Origin: Chamaelirium japonicum | Taxonomy: Eukaryota; Streptophyta; Magnoliopsida; Liliales; Melanthiaceae | Assembly: GCA_947650365.1 (NCBI GenBank) | Contig: OX393549.1 | Span: forward strand, 17,860,896 to 17,924,895 | Length of the DNA stretch: 64,000 nucleotides | Reading direction: 5' to 3' | Part shown: positions 50,714 through 63,689 of the stretch, piece by piece | Layout of the letters: every line of letters begins with the position of its first letter | How positions within the stretch are numbered: the stretch's first letter is position 1 | The notes under the pieces: model-generated | The model's database searches: none | What the model saw: only the letters and a program-made list of their open reading frames with translations | Told to the model about the DNA's origin: nothing | Program-made: the position numbers and the translations under genes

Positions 50714-52350
50714 ACGATTCATTCTAATTCATTCGTACGATCCATTTTAATACATTCGTACGATTCATGCTAATTTATTCGCACGATCCATTCTAATTCA
50801 TTCGTAAGATCCATTCTTATTCGTTCATACGATCCATTCTAATTCATTCGCACAATCCATTCTAATTTATTCGTACAATCCATTCTAATTCATTCGTATG
50901 ATCCATTCTAACTCATTCGGTGGATCCATTCTAATTCATTTGTACGATCCATTCTAATTCATTCCCACGATCCATTCTAATTTATTCGTACGATCCATTC
51001 TAATTCATTCGTACGATCTATTCTAATTCATTCGCACGAATGTAACCATTCTAATTCATTCATACGATTCATTCTAATTCATTCGTATGAGCTATTCTAA
51101 TTCATTCGTACGATCCATTCTAATTCATTCACACGAATGTATCCATTCTAATTCATTCATACGATCCATTCTAATTCATTCGTATAATCCATTCTAATTC
51201 ACTCATACGATCCATTCTAATACATTCATACAATCCATTCTAATTCATTTGCACGAATATATCCATTCTAATTCATTCGTACGATCCATTCTAATTCCTT
51301 CGTACGATCCAATCTAATTCATACGTACGATCTATTCTATTTCATTTGTACGATCCATTCTTACTCATTCGTACGATCCATTCTAATTCATTCGTCCGAT
51401 CCATTCTAATTCATTCGCACGAATGTACCCATTCTAATTCATTCGTTCGATCAATTCTAATTCATTAGCACGATCCATTCTAATTCATTCGTACGATCCA
51501 TTCTAATTCATTAGCACGATCCATTCTAATTCATTCATAGGATCCATTCTAATTCATTCATACGATCTATTCTAATTCTTTCGCACGAATGTATCCATTC
51601 TAATTCATTCGCACGAATGTATCTATTCTAATTCATTCGTACGATCCATTCTAATTCATTCGTATGATCCATTCTAATTCATTAATATGATCCATTCTAA
51701 TTCATTCGTACGATCCATTCTAATTCATATGCACAAAGGTATCCATTCTAATCCATTCGTAGGATCCATTCTAATCCATTCGTACGATCCATTCTAATTT
51801 ATTCGTACGATCCATTCTAATTCATTCGCTCGAATGTATCCATTCTAATCCATTCGTACGATCCATTCTAATCCATTCGTACGATCCATTCTAATTCGTT
51901 CGCATGAATGTAACCATTCTAATTCATTCATTTGATCCATTCTAATTCATTCGTACGATCCATTCTAATTCATTCGTCCGATCCATTCTAATTCATTCGC
52001 ACGAATGTATCCATTCTAATTCATTCGTACAATCCATTCTAATTCATTCGTACGATCCATTCTAATTCATTCGTAAGATCCATTCTAATTCATTCGTACG
52101 ATCCATTCTAATTCATTCGTACGATCCATTCTAATTCATTCGCACGAATGTATCAATTCTAGTTCATTCGTACGATCCATTCTAATTCATTCGTATGATC
52201 CATTCTAATTCATTCGCACGATCCATTCTAATTCATTTGTACGATCAATTCTAATTCATTCATGCAATCCATTCTATTTCATTCGTACGATCCATTCTTA
52301 CTCATTCGTACGATCCATTCTAATTCATTCACACGAATGTATCCATTCGT
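50714..52350 (+). repeat. Plus-sense block, modules D, E, B, C
   Basis: Counterpart of 13113-14726, with a single AAAGGTAT near 51729. Confidence 0.9.
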
Positions 52351-52584
52351 ACGAATGAATTAGAATAGATTGTATAAATGAATTAGAATGGATCGTACGA
52401 AGGAATTAGAATGGATCGTACGAATGAATTAGAATGGATCGTACGAATGAATTAGAATGGGTCGTACGAAGGAATTAGAATGGATCGTACGAATGAATTA
52501 GAATGGATCGTACGATTAAATTAGAATAGATCATACGAATGAGTAAGAATGGATCGTATGAATGAATTAGATTGGATTGTACGA
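52351..52584 (-). repeat. Minus-sense block
   Basis: CGAAGGAATTAG and GAGTAAG monomers leading to the 52585 hairpin. Confidence 0.88.
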
Positions 52585-52631
52585 TCCATTCTAATTCATT
52601 AGCATGGATCGTTCTAATGAATTAGAATGGA
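52585..52631. repeat. Hairpin, one arm mismatch
   Basis: Third-copy counterpart of the 6541 and 14938 hairpins. TGCTAAT has become TTCTAAT in the right arm. Confidence 0.9.
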
Positions 52632-53298
52632 ATATACGAATGAATTAGAATGGATCGTAGAATGGATCGTACGAATGAATTAGAATGAATTAGAATGGAT
52701 CGTACGAATGAATTAGAATAGATCATAGGAATGAATTAGAATGGATCGTGCAAATGAATTAGAATGGATACATTCGTGCGAATGAATTAGAATGGATCGT
52801 GCGAATGAATTAGAATGGATCGTACGAATGAATTAGAATGGATATATTTGAACGAATAAATTAGAATGGATCATACGAATGAATTAGAATGGATCGTACG
52901 AATGAATTAGAATGGATAGTGCGAATGAATTAGAATCGATCGTACGAATGAATTAGAATGGATCGTACGAATGAATTAGAATGGATCATACGAATGAGTA
53001 AGAATGGATCGTACGAATGAATTAGAATAGATCGTACGAATGAATTAGAATGGATCGTACGAATAAATTAGAATGGATACATTCGTCCGAATGAATTAGA
53101 ATGGATCATACGAATGAGTAAGAATGGATCGTACGAATGAAATAGAATAGATTGTACGAATGAATTAGAATGGATCCTACGAATGAATTAGAATGGATCG
53201 TGTGAAAGAATTAGAATGGATTGTATGAATGAATTAGAATGGATCGTATGAATGAATTAGAATGGATCGTGCGAATGAATTCGAATGGATCGTACGAA
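52612..53298 (-). repeat. Minus-sense block, modules G and A
   Basis: TATTTGAACG near 52848, module A from 53060. It ends at GAATTC 53296-53301. Confidence 0.9.
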
Positions 53299-53847
53299 TT
53301 CATTCTAATTCATTCATACAATCCATTCTAATTCTTTCACACGATCCATTCTAATTCATTCGTACGTTCCATTCTAATTCATTAGCACGATCCATGCTAA
53401 TTCATTCGTTCGATCAATTCTAATTCATTAGCACGATCCATTCTAATTCATTCGTACGATCCATTCTAATTCATTCGCACGATCCATTCTAATTCATTCA
53501 TAGGATCCATTCTAATTTATTCATACGATCTATTCTAATTCTTTCGCACGAATGTATCCATTCTAATTCATTCGCACGAATGTATCCAATCTAATTCATT
53601 CATACGATCCATTCTAATTCATTCGTACGATCCATTCTAATTCATTCGTACGATGCAATCTATTTCATTCATACGATCTATTCTAATTCATTCATACAAT
53701 TCATTCTAATTCTTTCACACGATCCATTCTAATTCATTCGTAAGATCCATTCTAATTCATTCGCACAATCCATTCTATTTCATTCGTACGATCCATTCTT
53801 ACTCATTCGTATGATCCATTCTAATTCATTCGCACGAATGTATCCAT
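53299..53847 (+). repeat. Plus-sense block, module B
   Basis: Counterpart of 15639-16190. Confidence 0.9.
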
Positions 53848-54017
53848 AATGGATCATACGAATGAGTAAGAATGGATCGTACGAATGAAATAGAATGGAT
53901 TGTGCGAATGAATTAGAATGGACCGTACGAATGAATTAGACGTACGAATTAATTAGAATGGATACATTCGTGCGAATAAATTAGAATGGATCATACGAAT
54001 GAGTAAGAATGGATCGT
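53848..54017 (-). repeat. Short minus-sense block
   Basis: Counterpart of 16191-16360, same length (170 bp), with AGACGTACG at 53938. Confidence 0.9.
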
Positions 54018-55103
54018 CATTCTAATTCATTCGTATGATCCATTCTAATTCATTTGTATCCATTTTATTTCATTCGCACGATCCATTCTAATTCATTCGT
54101 GCAATCTATTCTAATTTATTCGTACGATCCATTCTAATTCATTCGTACGATCCATTCTAATTCATTCATACAATCCATTCTAATTTATTCGCACGAATGT
54201 ATCCATTCTAATTCATTCATACGATCCATTCTAATTCATTCGCACAATCTATTCTAATTCATTCATACGATCCATTCTAATTCATTCGCACGAATGTATC
54301 CATTCTAATTCATTCATACGATCCATTCTACTTCATTCGTACTATCCGTTCTAATTCACTCATACGATCCATTCTAATTCATTCATACGATCCATTCTAA
54401 TTCATTCGCACGAATATATCCATTCTAATTCTTTCGTACGATGCATTCTAATTCATTCGTACGATCCATTCTAATTTATTCATTTGATCCATTCTAATTC
54501 ATTCGTACGATCCATTCTAATTCATTCGTCCGATCCATTCTAATTCATTCGCACGAATGTATCCATTCTAATTCATTCGTACAATCCATTCTAATTCATT
54601 CGCACGATCCACTCTAATTCATTCGTACGATCCATTGTAATTCATTCATACGATCTATTCTAATTCATTCATACAATCCATTCTAATTCTTTCACACGAT
54701 CCATTCTAATTCATTCGTACGATCCATTCTAATTCATTCGCACAATCCATTCTATTTCATTCGTACGATCCATTCTTACTAATTGGTACGATCCATTCTA
54801 ATTCATTCGCACGAATGTATCCATTCTAATTCATTCGTACGAATCCATTCTAATTCATTCGTACAATCTATTCTATTTCATTCGTACGATCCATTCTAAT
54901 CCATTCTAATCCATTCTAATTCATTCGTACGATCCATTCTTACTCATTCTTATGATCCATTCTAATTCATTCGTATGATCTATTCTAATTCATTTGTAAG
55001 ATCCATTCTAATTCATTCGTACGATCCATTCTAATTCATTCGTACGATCCATTCTAATTCATTAATATGATCCATTCTAATTCATTCGTACGATCCATTC
55101 TAA
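54018..55103 (+). repeat. Plus-sense block
   Basis: TTTGTATCC, CGTACTATCCG, CATTTGATCC (54485), A-like pairs, a run of shortened CCATTCTAAT units near 54890-54915. It flips at CTAATGAATTAG. Confidence 0.87.
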
Positions 55104-57015
55104 TGAATTAGAATTGATCGTACGAATGAAATAGAATGGATTGCACGAATGATTTAGAATGGATCGTACGAATGAATTAGAATGGATCGTGTGAAAGAAT
55201 TAGAATGGATTGTATGAATGAATTAGAATGGATCGTACGAATGAATTAGAATTGATCGTACAAAGGAATTAGAATGGATCGTACGAATGAATTAGAATGG
55301 ATCGTACCAATAAATTAGAATAGATCGTACGAATGAATTAGAATGGATCGTACGAAGGAATTAGAATGGATCGTACGAATGAATTAGAATGGATATATTC
55401 GTGGAAATGAATTAGAATGGATCGTATGAATGTATTAGAATGGATCGTATTAGTGAATTAGAATGGATCGTACGAATGAATTAGAATGGATCGTACGGAT
55501 GAATTAGAATGGATCGTACGAATGAATTAGAATGGATTGTACGAAGGAATTAGAATGGATCGTACGAATGAATTAGAATGGATCATACGAATGAATTAGA
55601 ATAGATCGTACGAATGAATTAGAATGGATCGTACGAAGGAATTAGAATGGATCTTACGAATGAATTAGAATGGATATATTCGTGCAAATGAATTAGAATG
55701 GATCGTATGAATGTATTAGAATGGATCGTATGAGTGAATTAGAATGGATCGTACGAATGAATTAGAATGGATCATACGAATGAATTAGAATGGATTGTAT
55801 GAATGAATTAGAATGGGTCGTGCGAATGAATTAGAATGGATCGTACGAATGAATTAGAATGGATCCTATGAATGAATTAGAATGGATCGTGCGAATGAAT
55901 TAGAATGGATCGTACGAATGAATTAGAATAGATCGTGCTAATGAATTAGAATGGAATAGAATAGATTGTACGAATGAATTAGAATGGATTCATATGAATG
56001 AATTAGAATGGATACATTCGTGCAAATGAATTAGAATGGATCGTACCAATGAGTAAGAATGGATCGTACGAATGAAATAGAATGGATTGTGCGAATGAAT
56101 TAGAATGGATCGTACGAATGAATTAGAATGGATCGTGTGAAAGAATTAGAATGGATTATATGAATGAATTAGAATAGATCGTATGAATGAATTAGAATGG
56201 ATCGTATGAGTGAATTAGAATGGATACGAAGGAATTAGAATGGATCGTACGAAGGAATTAGAATGGATCATACGAATGAAATAGAATGGATCGTACGAAG
56301 AAATTAGAATGGATCGTATGAGTGAATTAGAACGGATCGTACGAATGAAATAGAATGAATTAGAATTGACCGTACGAATGAAATAGAATGGATTGTACGA
56401 ATGATTTAGAATGGATCGTACGAATGAATAATAATGGATTGTACGAATGATTTAGAATGGATACATTCATGCGAATGAATTAGAATGGATCATACAAATG
56501 AGTAAGAATGGATCGTACGAATGAAATAGAATGGATTGTACGAATGAATTAGAATGGATTCGTACGAATGAATTAGAATGGATACATTCGTGCGAATGAA
56601 TTAGAATGGATCGTACCAATGAGTAAGAATGGATCGTACGAATGAAATAGAATGGATTGTGCGAATGAATTAGAATGGATCGTACGAATGAATTAGAATG
56701 GATCATACGAATTAATTAGAATGGATCGTACGAATGAATTAGAATGGATCGTACGAATGAATTAGAATGGATCATACGAATTAATTAGAATGGATCATAC
56801 GAATGAATTGGAAGGGATCGTACGAATGAATTAGAATGGATCATACGAATGAATTAGAATGGATCGTACGAATGAATTAGAATGGATACATTTGTGCGAA
56901 TGAATTAGAATGGATCGTACGAATGGATTAGAATGGATCGTACGAATGGATTAGAATGGATACATTCGTGCGAATGAATTAGAATGGATTGTATGAATGA
57001 ATTAGAATGGATCGT
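55104..57015 (-). repeat. Minus-sense block (1.9 kb), module E twice
   Basis: Module E near 55395 and 55680, about 285 bp apart with similar flanks. Then GATACGAAGG, GAGTAAG pairs and AATTAATTAG variants. It ends at CGTACG 57013-57018. Confidence 0.88.
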
Positions 57016-57568
57016 ACGATCCATTCGAATTCATTCGCACGATCCATTATAATTCATTCGTACGATCCATTCTAATTCATTCTTACGATCCATTCTATTT
57101 CATTCGTACGATCCATTCTAATTAATTCGTATATTCCATTCTAATTCATTCGTATGATCTATTCTATTTCATTCGTACGATCCATTCTTACTCATTCGTA
57201 TGATCCATTCTAATTCATTCGGACGAATGTATCCATTCTAATTTATTCGTACGATCCATTCTAATTCATTCGTACGATCCATTCTAATTCATTCGTACGA
57301 TCCATTCTTACTTATTCGTATGATCCATTCTAATTCATTCGTACAATCCATTCTAATTCATTCGCTCGAATGTATCCATTCTAATCCATTCGTATGATCC
57401 ATTCTAATTCATTAGCACGATCCATTCTAATTCTTTCACACGATCCATTCTAATTCATTCGTACGATCCATACTAATTCATTCGCACAATCCATTCTATT
57501 TCATTCGTACGATCAATTCTTACTCATTCGTATGATCCATTCTAATTCATTAGCACGAATGTATCCAT
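57016..57568 (+). repeat. Plus-sense block, module A
   Basis: Begins CCATTCGAATTC, holds CTATTTC, CTTACTC, CGGACGAATG, then CTTTCACAC. It ends at CCAT/AATGG (57569). Confidence 0.88.
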
Positions 57569-58425
57569 AATGGATCATACGAATGAGTAGGAATGGATCG
57601 TACGAATGAAATAGAATGGATTGTGCGAATGAATTAGAATGGATCGTACGAATGAATTAGAATGGATCGTACGAATGAATTAGAATGGATATATTTGAAC
57701 GAATAAATTAGAATGGATCATACGAATGAATTAGAATGGATTGTATGAATGAATTAGAATGGATAGTGCAAATGAATTAGAATCGATCGTACGAATGAAT
57801 TAGAATTGATCGTACGAATGAATTAGAATGGATCATACGAATGAGTAAGAATGGATCGTACGAATGAATTAGAATGGATCGTACGAATAAATTAGAATGG
57901 ATACATTCGTCCGAATGAATTAGAATGGATCATACGAATGAGTAAGAATGGATCATACGAATGAAATAGAATAGATTGTACGAATGAATTAGAATGGATC
58001 CTACGAATGAATTAGAATGGATCGTACGAATGAATTAGAATGGATGATATTAATGAATTAGAATGGATCGTACGAATGAATTAGAATGGATACATTCGTG
58101 CGAATAAATTAGAATGGATTGTATGAATGAATTAGAATGGATCGTACGAATGAATTAGAATGGATCGTACGAATGAATTAGAATAGATTGCGTGAATGAA
58201 TTAGAATGGATCGTACGAATGAATTACAATGGATCGTACGAAGGAATTAGAATGGATCGTACGAATGAATTAGAATGGATCGTACGAATGAATTAGAATG
58301 GATCGTACGAAGGAATTAGAATGGATCGTACGAATGAATTAGAATGGATCGTACGATTGAATTAGAATGGATCATACGAATGAGTAAGAATGGATCGTAT
58401 GAATGAATTAGATTGCATCGTACGA
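57569..58425 (-). repeat. Minus-sense block, modules G and A
   Basis: TATTTGAACG near 57691, GAATCGATCG, ATTCGTCCG, GATCCTACG, CGAAGGAATTAG twice. It leads to the 58426 hairpin. Confidence 0.88.
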
Positions 58426-58472
58426 TCCATTCTAATTCATTAGCATGGATCGTGCTAGTGAATTAGAATGGA
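58426..58472. repeat. Hairpin, one arm mismatch
   Basis: Fifth copy of the single-monomer hairpin, with TGCTAGTG in place of TGCTAATG in the right arm. Its flanks (GATTGCATCG before, GGAATATACG after) match the other copies. Confidence 0.9.
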
Positions 58473-58794
58473 ATATACGAATGAATTAGAATGGATCGTA
58501 GAATGGATCGTACGAATAATTTAGAATGAATTAGAATGGATCGTACGAATGAATTAGAATAGATCATAGGAATAAATTAGAATGGATCAGGCAAATGAAT
58601 TAGAATGGATACATTCATGCGAATAAATTAGAATGGATTGTATGAATGAATTAGAATGGATCGTACGAATGAATTAGAATGGATCGTACGAATGAATTAG
58701 AATAGATTGCGGGAATGAATTAGAATGGATCGTGCGAATGAAATAGAATGGATACAAATGAATTAGAATGGATCATACGAATGAATTAGAATGA
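58453..58794 (-). repeat. Minus-sense block
   Basis: GGAATATACG, GATCGTAGAATGG, AATAATTTAG, GATACAAATG. It ends at AATGACGATCC. Confidence 0.85.
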
Positions 58795-59365
58795 CGATCC
58801 ATTCTTACTCATTCGTATGATCCATTCTATTTCATTCGCACGAATGTATCCATTCTAATTCATTCGTACGATCCATTCTAATTCATTCATAGGATCCATT
58901 CTAATTCATTCATATAATCCACTCTAATTCATTCGCACGAATGTATACATTCTAATTCATTCGTACGATCAGTTCTAATTCATTCACAAAATCTATTCTA
59001 ATACATTCATACGATCCATTCTAATTCATTCACACGAATGTATCCATTCTAATTCATTCATACGATCCATTCTAATTCATTCGTACGATCCATTCTAATT
59101 CACTCATACCATCCATTCTAATACATTCATACGATCCATTCTAATTCATTTGCACGAATATATCCATTCTAATTCATTCGTACGATCCATTCTAATTCCG
59201 TCGTACGATCCATTCTAATTCATTCATACGATCTATTCTAATTCATTCGTATGATCCATTCTAATTCATTCGTACGATCCAATCTAATTGCTTCGTACGA
59301 TCCATTCTAATTCATTAGTACGATCCATTCTAATTCATTCGTACAATCTATTCTAATTCATTCGT
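58795..59365 (+). repeat. Plus-sense block, module E
   Basis: CTTACTC, CATAGGATCC, module E near 59100-59165. It flips at CATTCGTACGAATG (59359). Confidence 0.88.
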
Positions 59366-61177
59366 ACGAATGGATACATTTGTGTGAATGAATTAGAATG
59401 GATCGTACGAATGAGTAAGAATGGATCGTACGAATGATGTAGAATGGATTGCACGAATGAATTAGAATGGATCGTACGAATGAATTAGAATGGATCGTGT
59501 GAAAGAATCAGAATGGATTGTATGAATGAATTAGAATGGATCGTACGAATGAATTAGAATGGATCGTATGAATGAATTAGAATAGATCGTACGAATGAAT
59601 TAGAATGGATCGTACGAAGGAATTAGAATGGATCGTACGAATGAATTAGAATGGATCGTATGAATGAATTAGAATGGATACATTCGTGTGAATGAATTAG
59701 AATGGATCGTATGAATGAATTAGAATAGATTTTGTGAATGAATTAGAACTGATCGTACGAATGAATTAGAATGGATACATTCGTGCGAATGAATTAGAAT
59801 GGATTGTATGAATGAATTAGAATGGATTCTATGAATGAATTAGAATGGATCGTACGAATGAATTAGAATGGATCGTACGAATGAATTAGAATGTATATAT
59901 TCGTGCAAATGGATTAGAATGGATCGTATGAATGTATTAGAATGGATCGTATGAGTGAATTAGAATGGATCGTGCGAATGAATTAGAATGGATTGTATGA
60001 AAGAATTAGAATGGATCGTACGAATGAATTAGAATGGATCATACGAATTAATTAGAATGGATCATACGAATGAATTAGAATGGATTGTACGAATGAATTA
60101 GAATTAGAATGGATATATTCGTGCGAATGAATTAGATTGGATACATTCGTGCGAAAGAATTAGAATAGATCGTATGAATGAATTAGAATGGATCCTATGA
60201 ATGAATTAGAATGGATCGTGCGAATGAATTAGAATGGATCGTACGAATGAATTAGAATGGATACATTCGTGCGAATGAGTTAGAATGGATCGGACGAATG
60301 AATTAGAATGGATCGTACGAATGAATTAGAATAGATCAAATGAATGAATTACAATGGTTACATTCATGCGAATGAATTAGAATGGATCATATGAATGAAT
60401 TAGAATGGATCGTACGAATGAATTAGAATGGTTCGTACGAATGAACTAGAATGGATACATTCGTGCGAATGAATTAGAATGGATCGGACGAATGAATTAG
60501 AATGGATCACACGAATGAATTAAAATGGATCGTACGAATGAATTAGAATAGCTCATACGAATGAATTAGAATGAATCGTATGAATGAATTAGAATGGTTA
60601 CATTCGTGCGAATGAATTAGAATAGATCATACGAATGAATTAGAATGGATTGTACGAATAAATTAGAATGGATCGTGGGAATGAATTAGAATGGATCGTA
60701 CGAATGAATTAGAATGGATCCACCGAATGAGTTAGAATGGATCATACGAATGAATTAGAATGGATTGTACGAATGAATTAGAATAGATTGTGCGAATGTA
60801 TTAGAATGGATCCTACGAATGAATTAGAATGGATCGTGTGAAAGAATTAGAATGGATTGTATGAATGAATTAGAATGGATATATTCGTGCAAATGAATTA
60901 GAATGGATCGTATGAATGTATTAGAATGGATCGTATGAGTGAATAAGAATGGATCGTACGAATGAATTAGAATGGATTGTATGAATGAATTAGAATGGAT
61001 CATACGAACGAATTAGAATGGATCGTATGAATTAATTAGAATGGATCGTACGAATGAATTAGAATGGATCAAATGAATGAATTAGAATGGTTACATTCAT
61101 GCGAATGAATTAGAACGGATCGTACGAATGGATTAGAATGGATCGTACGAATGGATTAGAATGGATACATTCGAGCG
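59366..61177 (-). repeat. Minus-sense block, E, D, C reversed
   Basis: Post-E series, AGATTTTGTG, module E near 59888 and 60880, module D reversed at 60550-60735 (CCACCGAATGAG 60720, 37808 bp from its twin at 22912), module C reversed at 61070-61177 (GATCAAATG, CATTCGAGCG). Confidence 0.9.
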
Positions 61178-63689
61178 TACGATCCATTCTAATTCATTCG
61201 CACGAATGTATCCATTCTAATTCATTCGTACGTACGATCCATTCTAATTCATTCATTTGATCCATTCTAATTCATTCGTACGATCCATTCTAATTCATTC
61301 GTCCGATCCATTCTAATTCATTCGCACGAATGTATCCATTCTAATTCATTCGTACGATCCATTCTAATTCATTCGCATGATCCATTCTAATTCATTCGTA
61401 CGATCCATTCTAATTCATTCATACGATCTATTCTAATTCAATCATACAATCCATTCTAATTCTTTCACAAGATCCATTCTAATTCATTCGTACGATCCAT
61501 TCTAATTCATTCGTACGATCCATTCTATTCTTGTTCATTCAAACGATCCATTCTAATTCATTCGTACAATCTATTCTTATTCATTCGTATGATCCATTCT
61601 AATTCATTCGGACGAATGTATCCATTCTAATTTATTCGTACGATCCATTCTAATTCATTCGTACGATCCATTATAATTCATTCGTAAGATCCATTCTAAT
61701 TCATTCGTACGATCCATTCTAATTCATTCGTACGATCCATTCTAATTAATTCGTACGATCCATTCTAATTCAGTCATACGATCCATTATAATTCATTCAT
61801 ACGATCTATTCTAATTCATTCATTCGTACGATCCATTCTAATACATTCGTACGATTCATACTAATTCATTCGCACGATCCATTCTAATTCATTCGCACGA
61901 TCCATTCTAATTCCTTCGTACAATCCATTCTAATTCATTCATACAATCCGTTCTAATTCTTTCACACGATCCATTCTAATTCATTCGTACGTTCCATTCT
62001 AATTCATTAGCACGATCCATGCTAATTCATTCGTTCGATCAATTCTAATTCATTAGCACGATCCATTCTAATTCATTCGCACGATCCATTCTAATTCATT
62101 CATAGGATCCATTCTAATTCATTCATACGATCTATTCTAATTCTTTCGCACGAATATATCCATTCTAATTCATTCGTACGATCCATTCTAATTCCTTCGT
62201 ACGATCTATTCTATTTCATTCGTACGATCCATTCTTACTCATTCGTACGATCCATTCTAATTCATTCGTCCGATCCATTCTAATTCATTCGCACGAATGT
62301 ATCCATTCTAATTTATTCGTTCGATCAATTCTAATTCATTAGCACGATCCATTCTAATTCATTCGTACGATCCATTCTAATTCATTCGCACGATCCATTC
62401 TAATTCATTCATAGGATCAATTCTAATTCATTCGTACGATCCATTCTAATTCATTCGTACGATCCATTCTAATTCATTCGCACAATCCATGCTATTTCAT
62501 TCGTACGATCCATTCTTACACATTGGTACGATCCATTCTAATTCATTCGCACGAATGTATCCATTCTAATTCATTCGTACGAATCCATTCTAATTCATTC
62601 GTACAATCTATTCTATTTCATTCGTACGATCCATTCTTACTCATTCGTATGATCTATTCTAATTCATTCGGACGAATGTATCCATTCTAATTTATTCGTA
62701 CGATCCATTCTAATTTATTCGTATGATCCATTCTAATTCATTCGTACGATCCATTCTAATTCATTCGTACGATCCATTCAAATTCATTCGTCCGATCCAT
62801 TCTAATTCATTCGCACGAATGTATCCATTCTAATTAATTCGTACGATCCATTCTAATTCATTCGTACGATCCATTCTAATTCATTCGTAAGATCTATTCT
62901 AATTCATTCGTACGATCCATTCTAATTCATTCGTACGATCCATTCTAATTCATTCGTACGATCTATTCTAATTCATTCGCACGAATGTATCCATTCTAAT
63001 TCATTCGTATAATCCATTCTATTTCATTCGTACGATCCATTCTTACTCATTCGTATGATCCATTCTAATTCATTCGTATGATCCATTCTAATTCATTCGT
63101 ACGATCCATTCTAATTCATTCGTACAATCCATTCTAATTCATTCGCACGATCCATTCTAATTCATTCATACGATCCATTCTAATTCATTCATACGATCCA
63201 TTCTAATTCATTCCTACAATCCATTCTAATTCATTCGCCCGATCCATTCTCATTTATTCATACGATCCATTCTATTCGAATGGATCATGCGATCCATTTG
63301 AATTCATTTGCACGATCCATTCTAATTCATTCATACGATCCATTCTAATTCATTCATACAATGCATTCTAATTCTTTCACACGACCCATTCTAATTCATT
63401 CGTACGATCCATTCTAATTCATTCGTACAATCCATTCTATTTCATTTGTACGATCCATTCTTACTCATTCGTATGATCCATTCTAATTCATTCGTACGAT
63501 CCATTCTAATTTATTTGTACGATCCATTCTAATTCATTCATACAATCCATTCTATTTCATTCGTACGATCCATTCTTACTCATTCGTATGATCCATTCTA
63601 ATTCATTCGCACGAATGTATCCATTCTAATTCATTCATACAATCCATTCTAATTCATTCCGTACGATCCATTCTAATTCATTCGTACGA
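61178..63689 (+). repeat. Longest plus-sense block (2.5 kb)
   Basis: CATTTGATCC near 61250, CGGACGAATG near 61610, module B near 61975-62160, TTCGTTCGATC again near 62328, A-like series near 62605-62700, then the third 1529-type copy with its hairpin. It ends on GATC 63688. Confidence 0.9.
63274..63303. repeat. 30-bp hairpin, third 1529-type copy
   Basis: Same hairpin 38284 bp downstream of the 24990 copy. The right arm has one mismatch (CCATTTGAAT for CCATTCGAAT). Confidence 0.9.

Larger units (their letters stand above)
49090..54420. repeat. Partial third copy of the 8-kb unit
   Basis: Matches about 11.37-16.78 kb in block order and rare variants. Landmarks: GAATTC junction 49619 against 11904 (37715 apart), CTCATTCGGTGG 50904 against 13303 (37601), hairpin 52585 against 14938 (37647), CATAATGG 53848 against 16191 (37657), AGACGTACG 53938 against 16281 (37657). 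About 90 bp are missing near 50.44-50.53 kb, where the 30-bp hairpin is decayed. The first part of the 8-kb unit is absent. Confidence 0.8.

Noticed and set aside
50534-50722. 62-codon open frame on the minus strand
   Set aside because: Same satellite translation (IHSNSFV, SILIHSY). It coincides with a minus GAGTAAG/GAAATAG pair that removes the usual stop.
56467-56706. 79-codon open frame on the minus strand
   Set aside because: Longest such stretch, still pure monomer translation, with two GAGTAAG/GAAATAG pairs removing stops. The 28-bp variants only shift phase.
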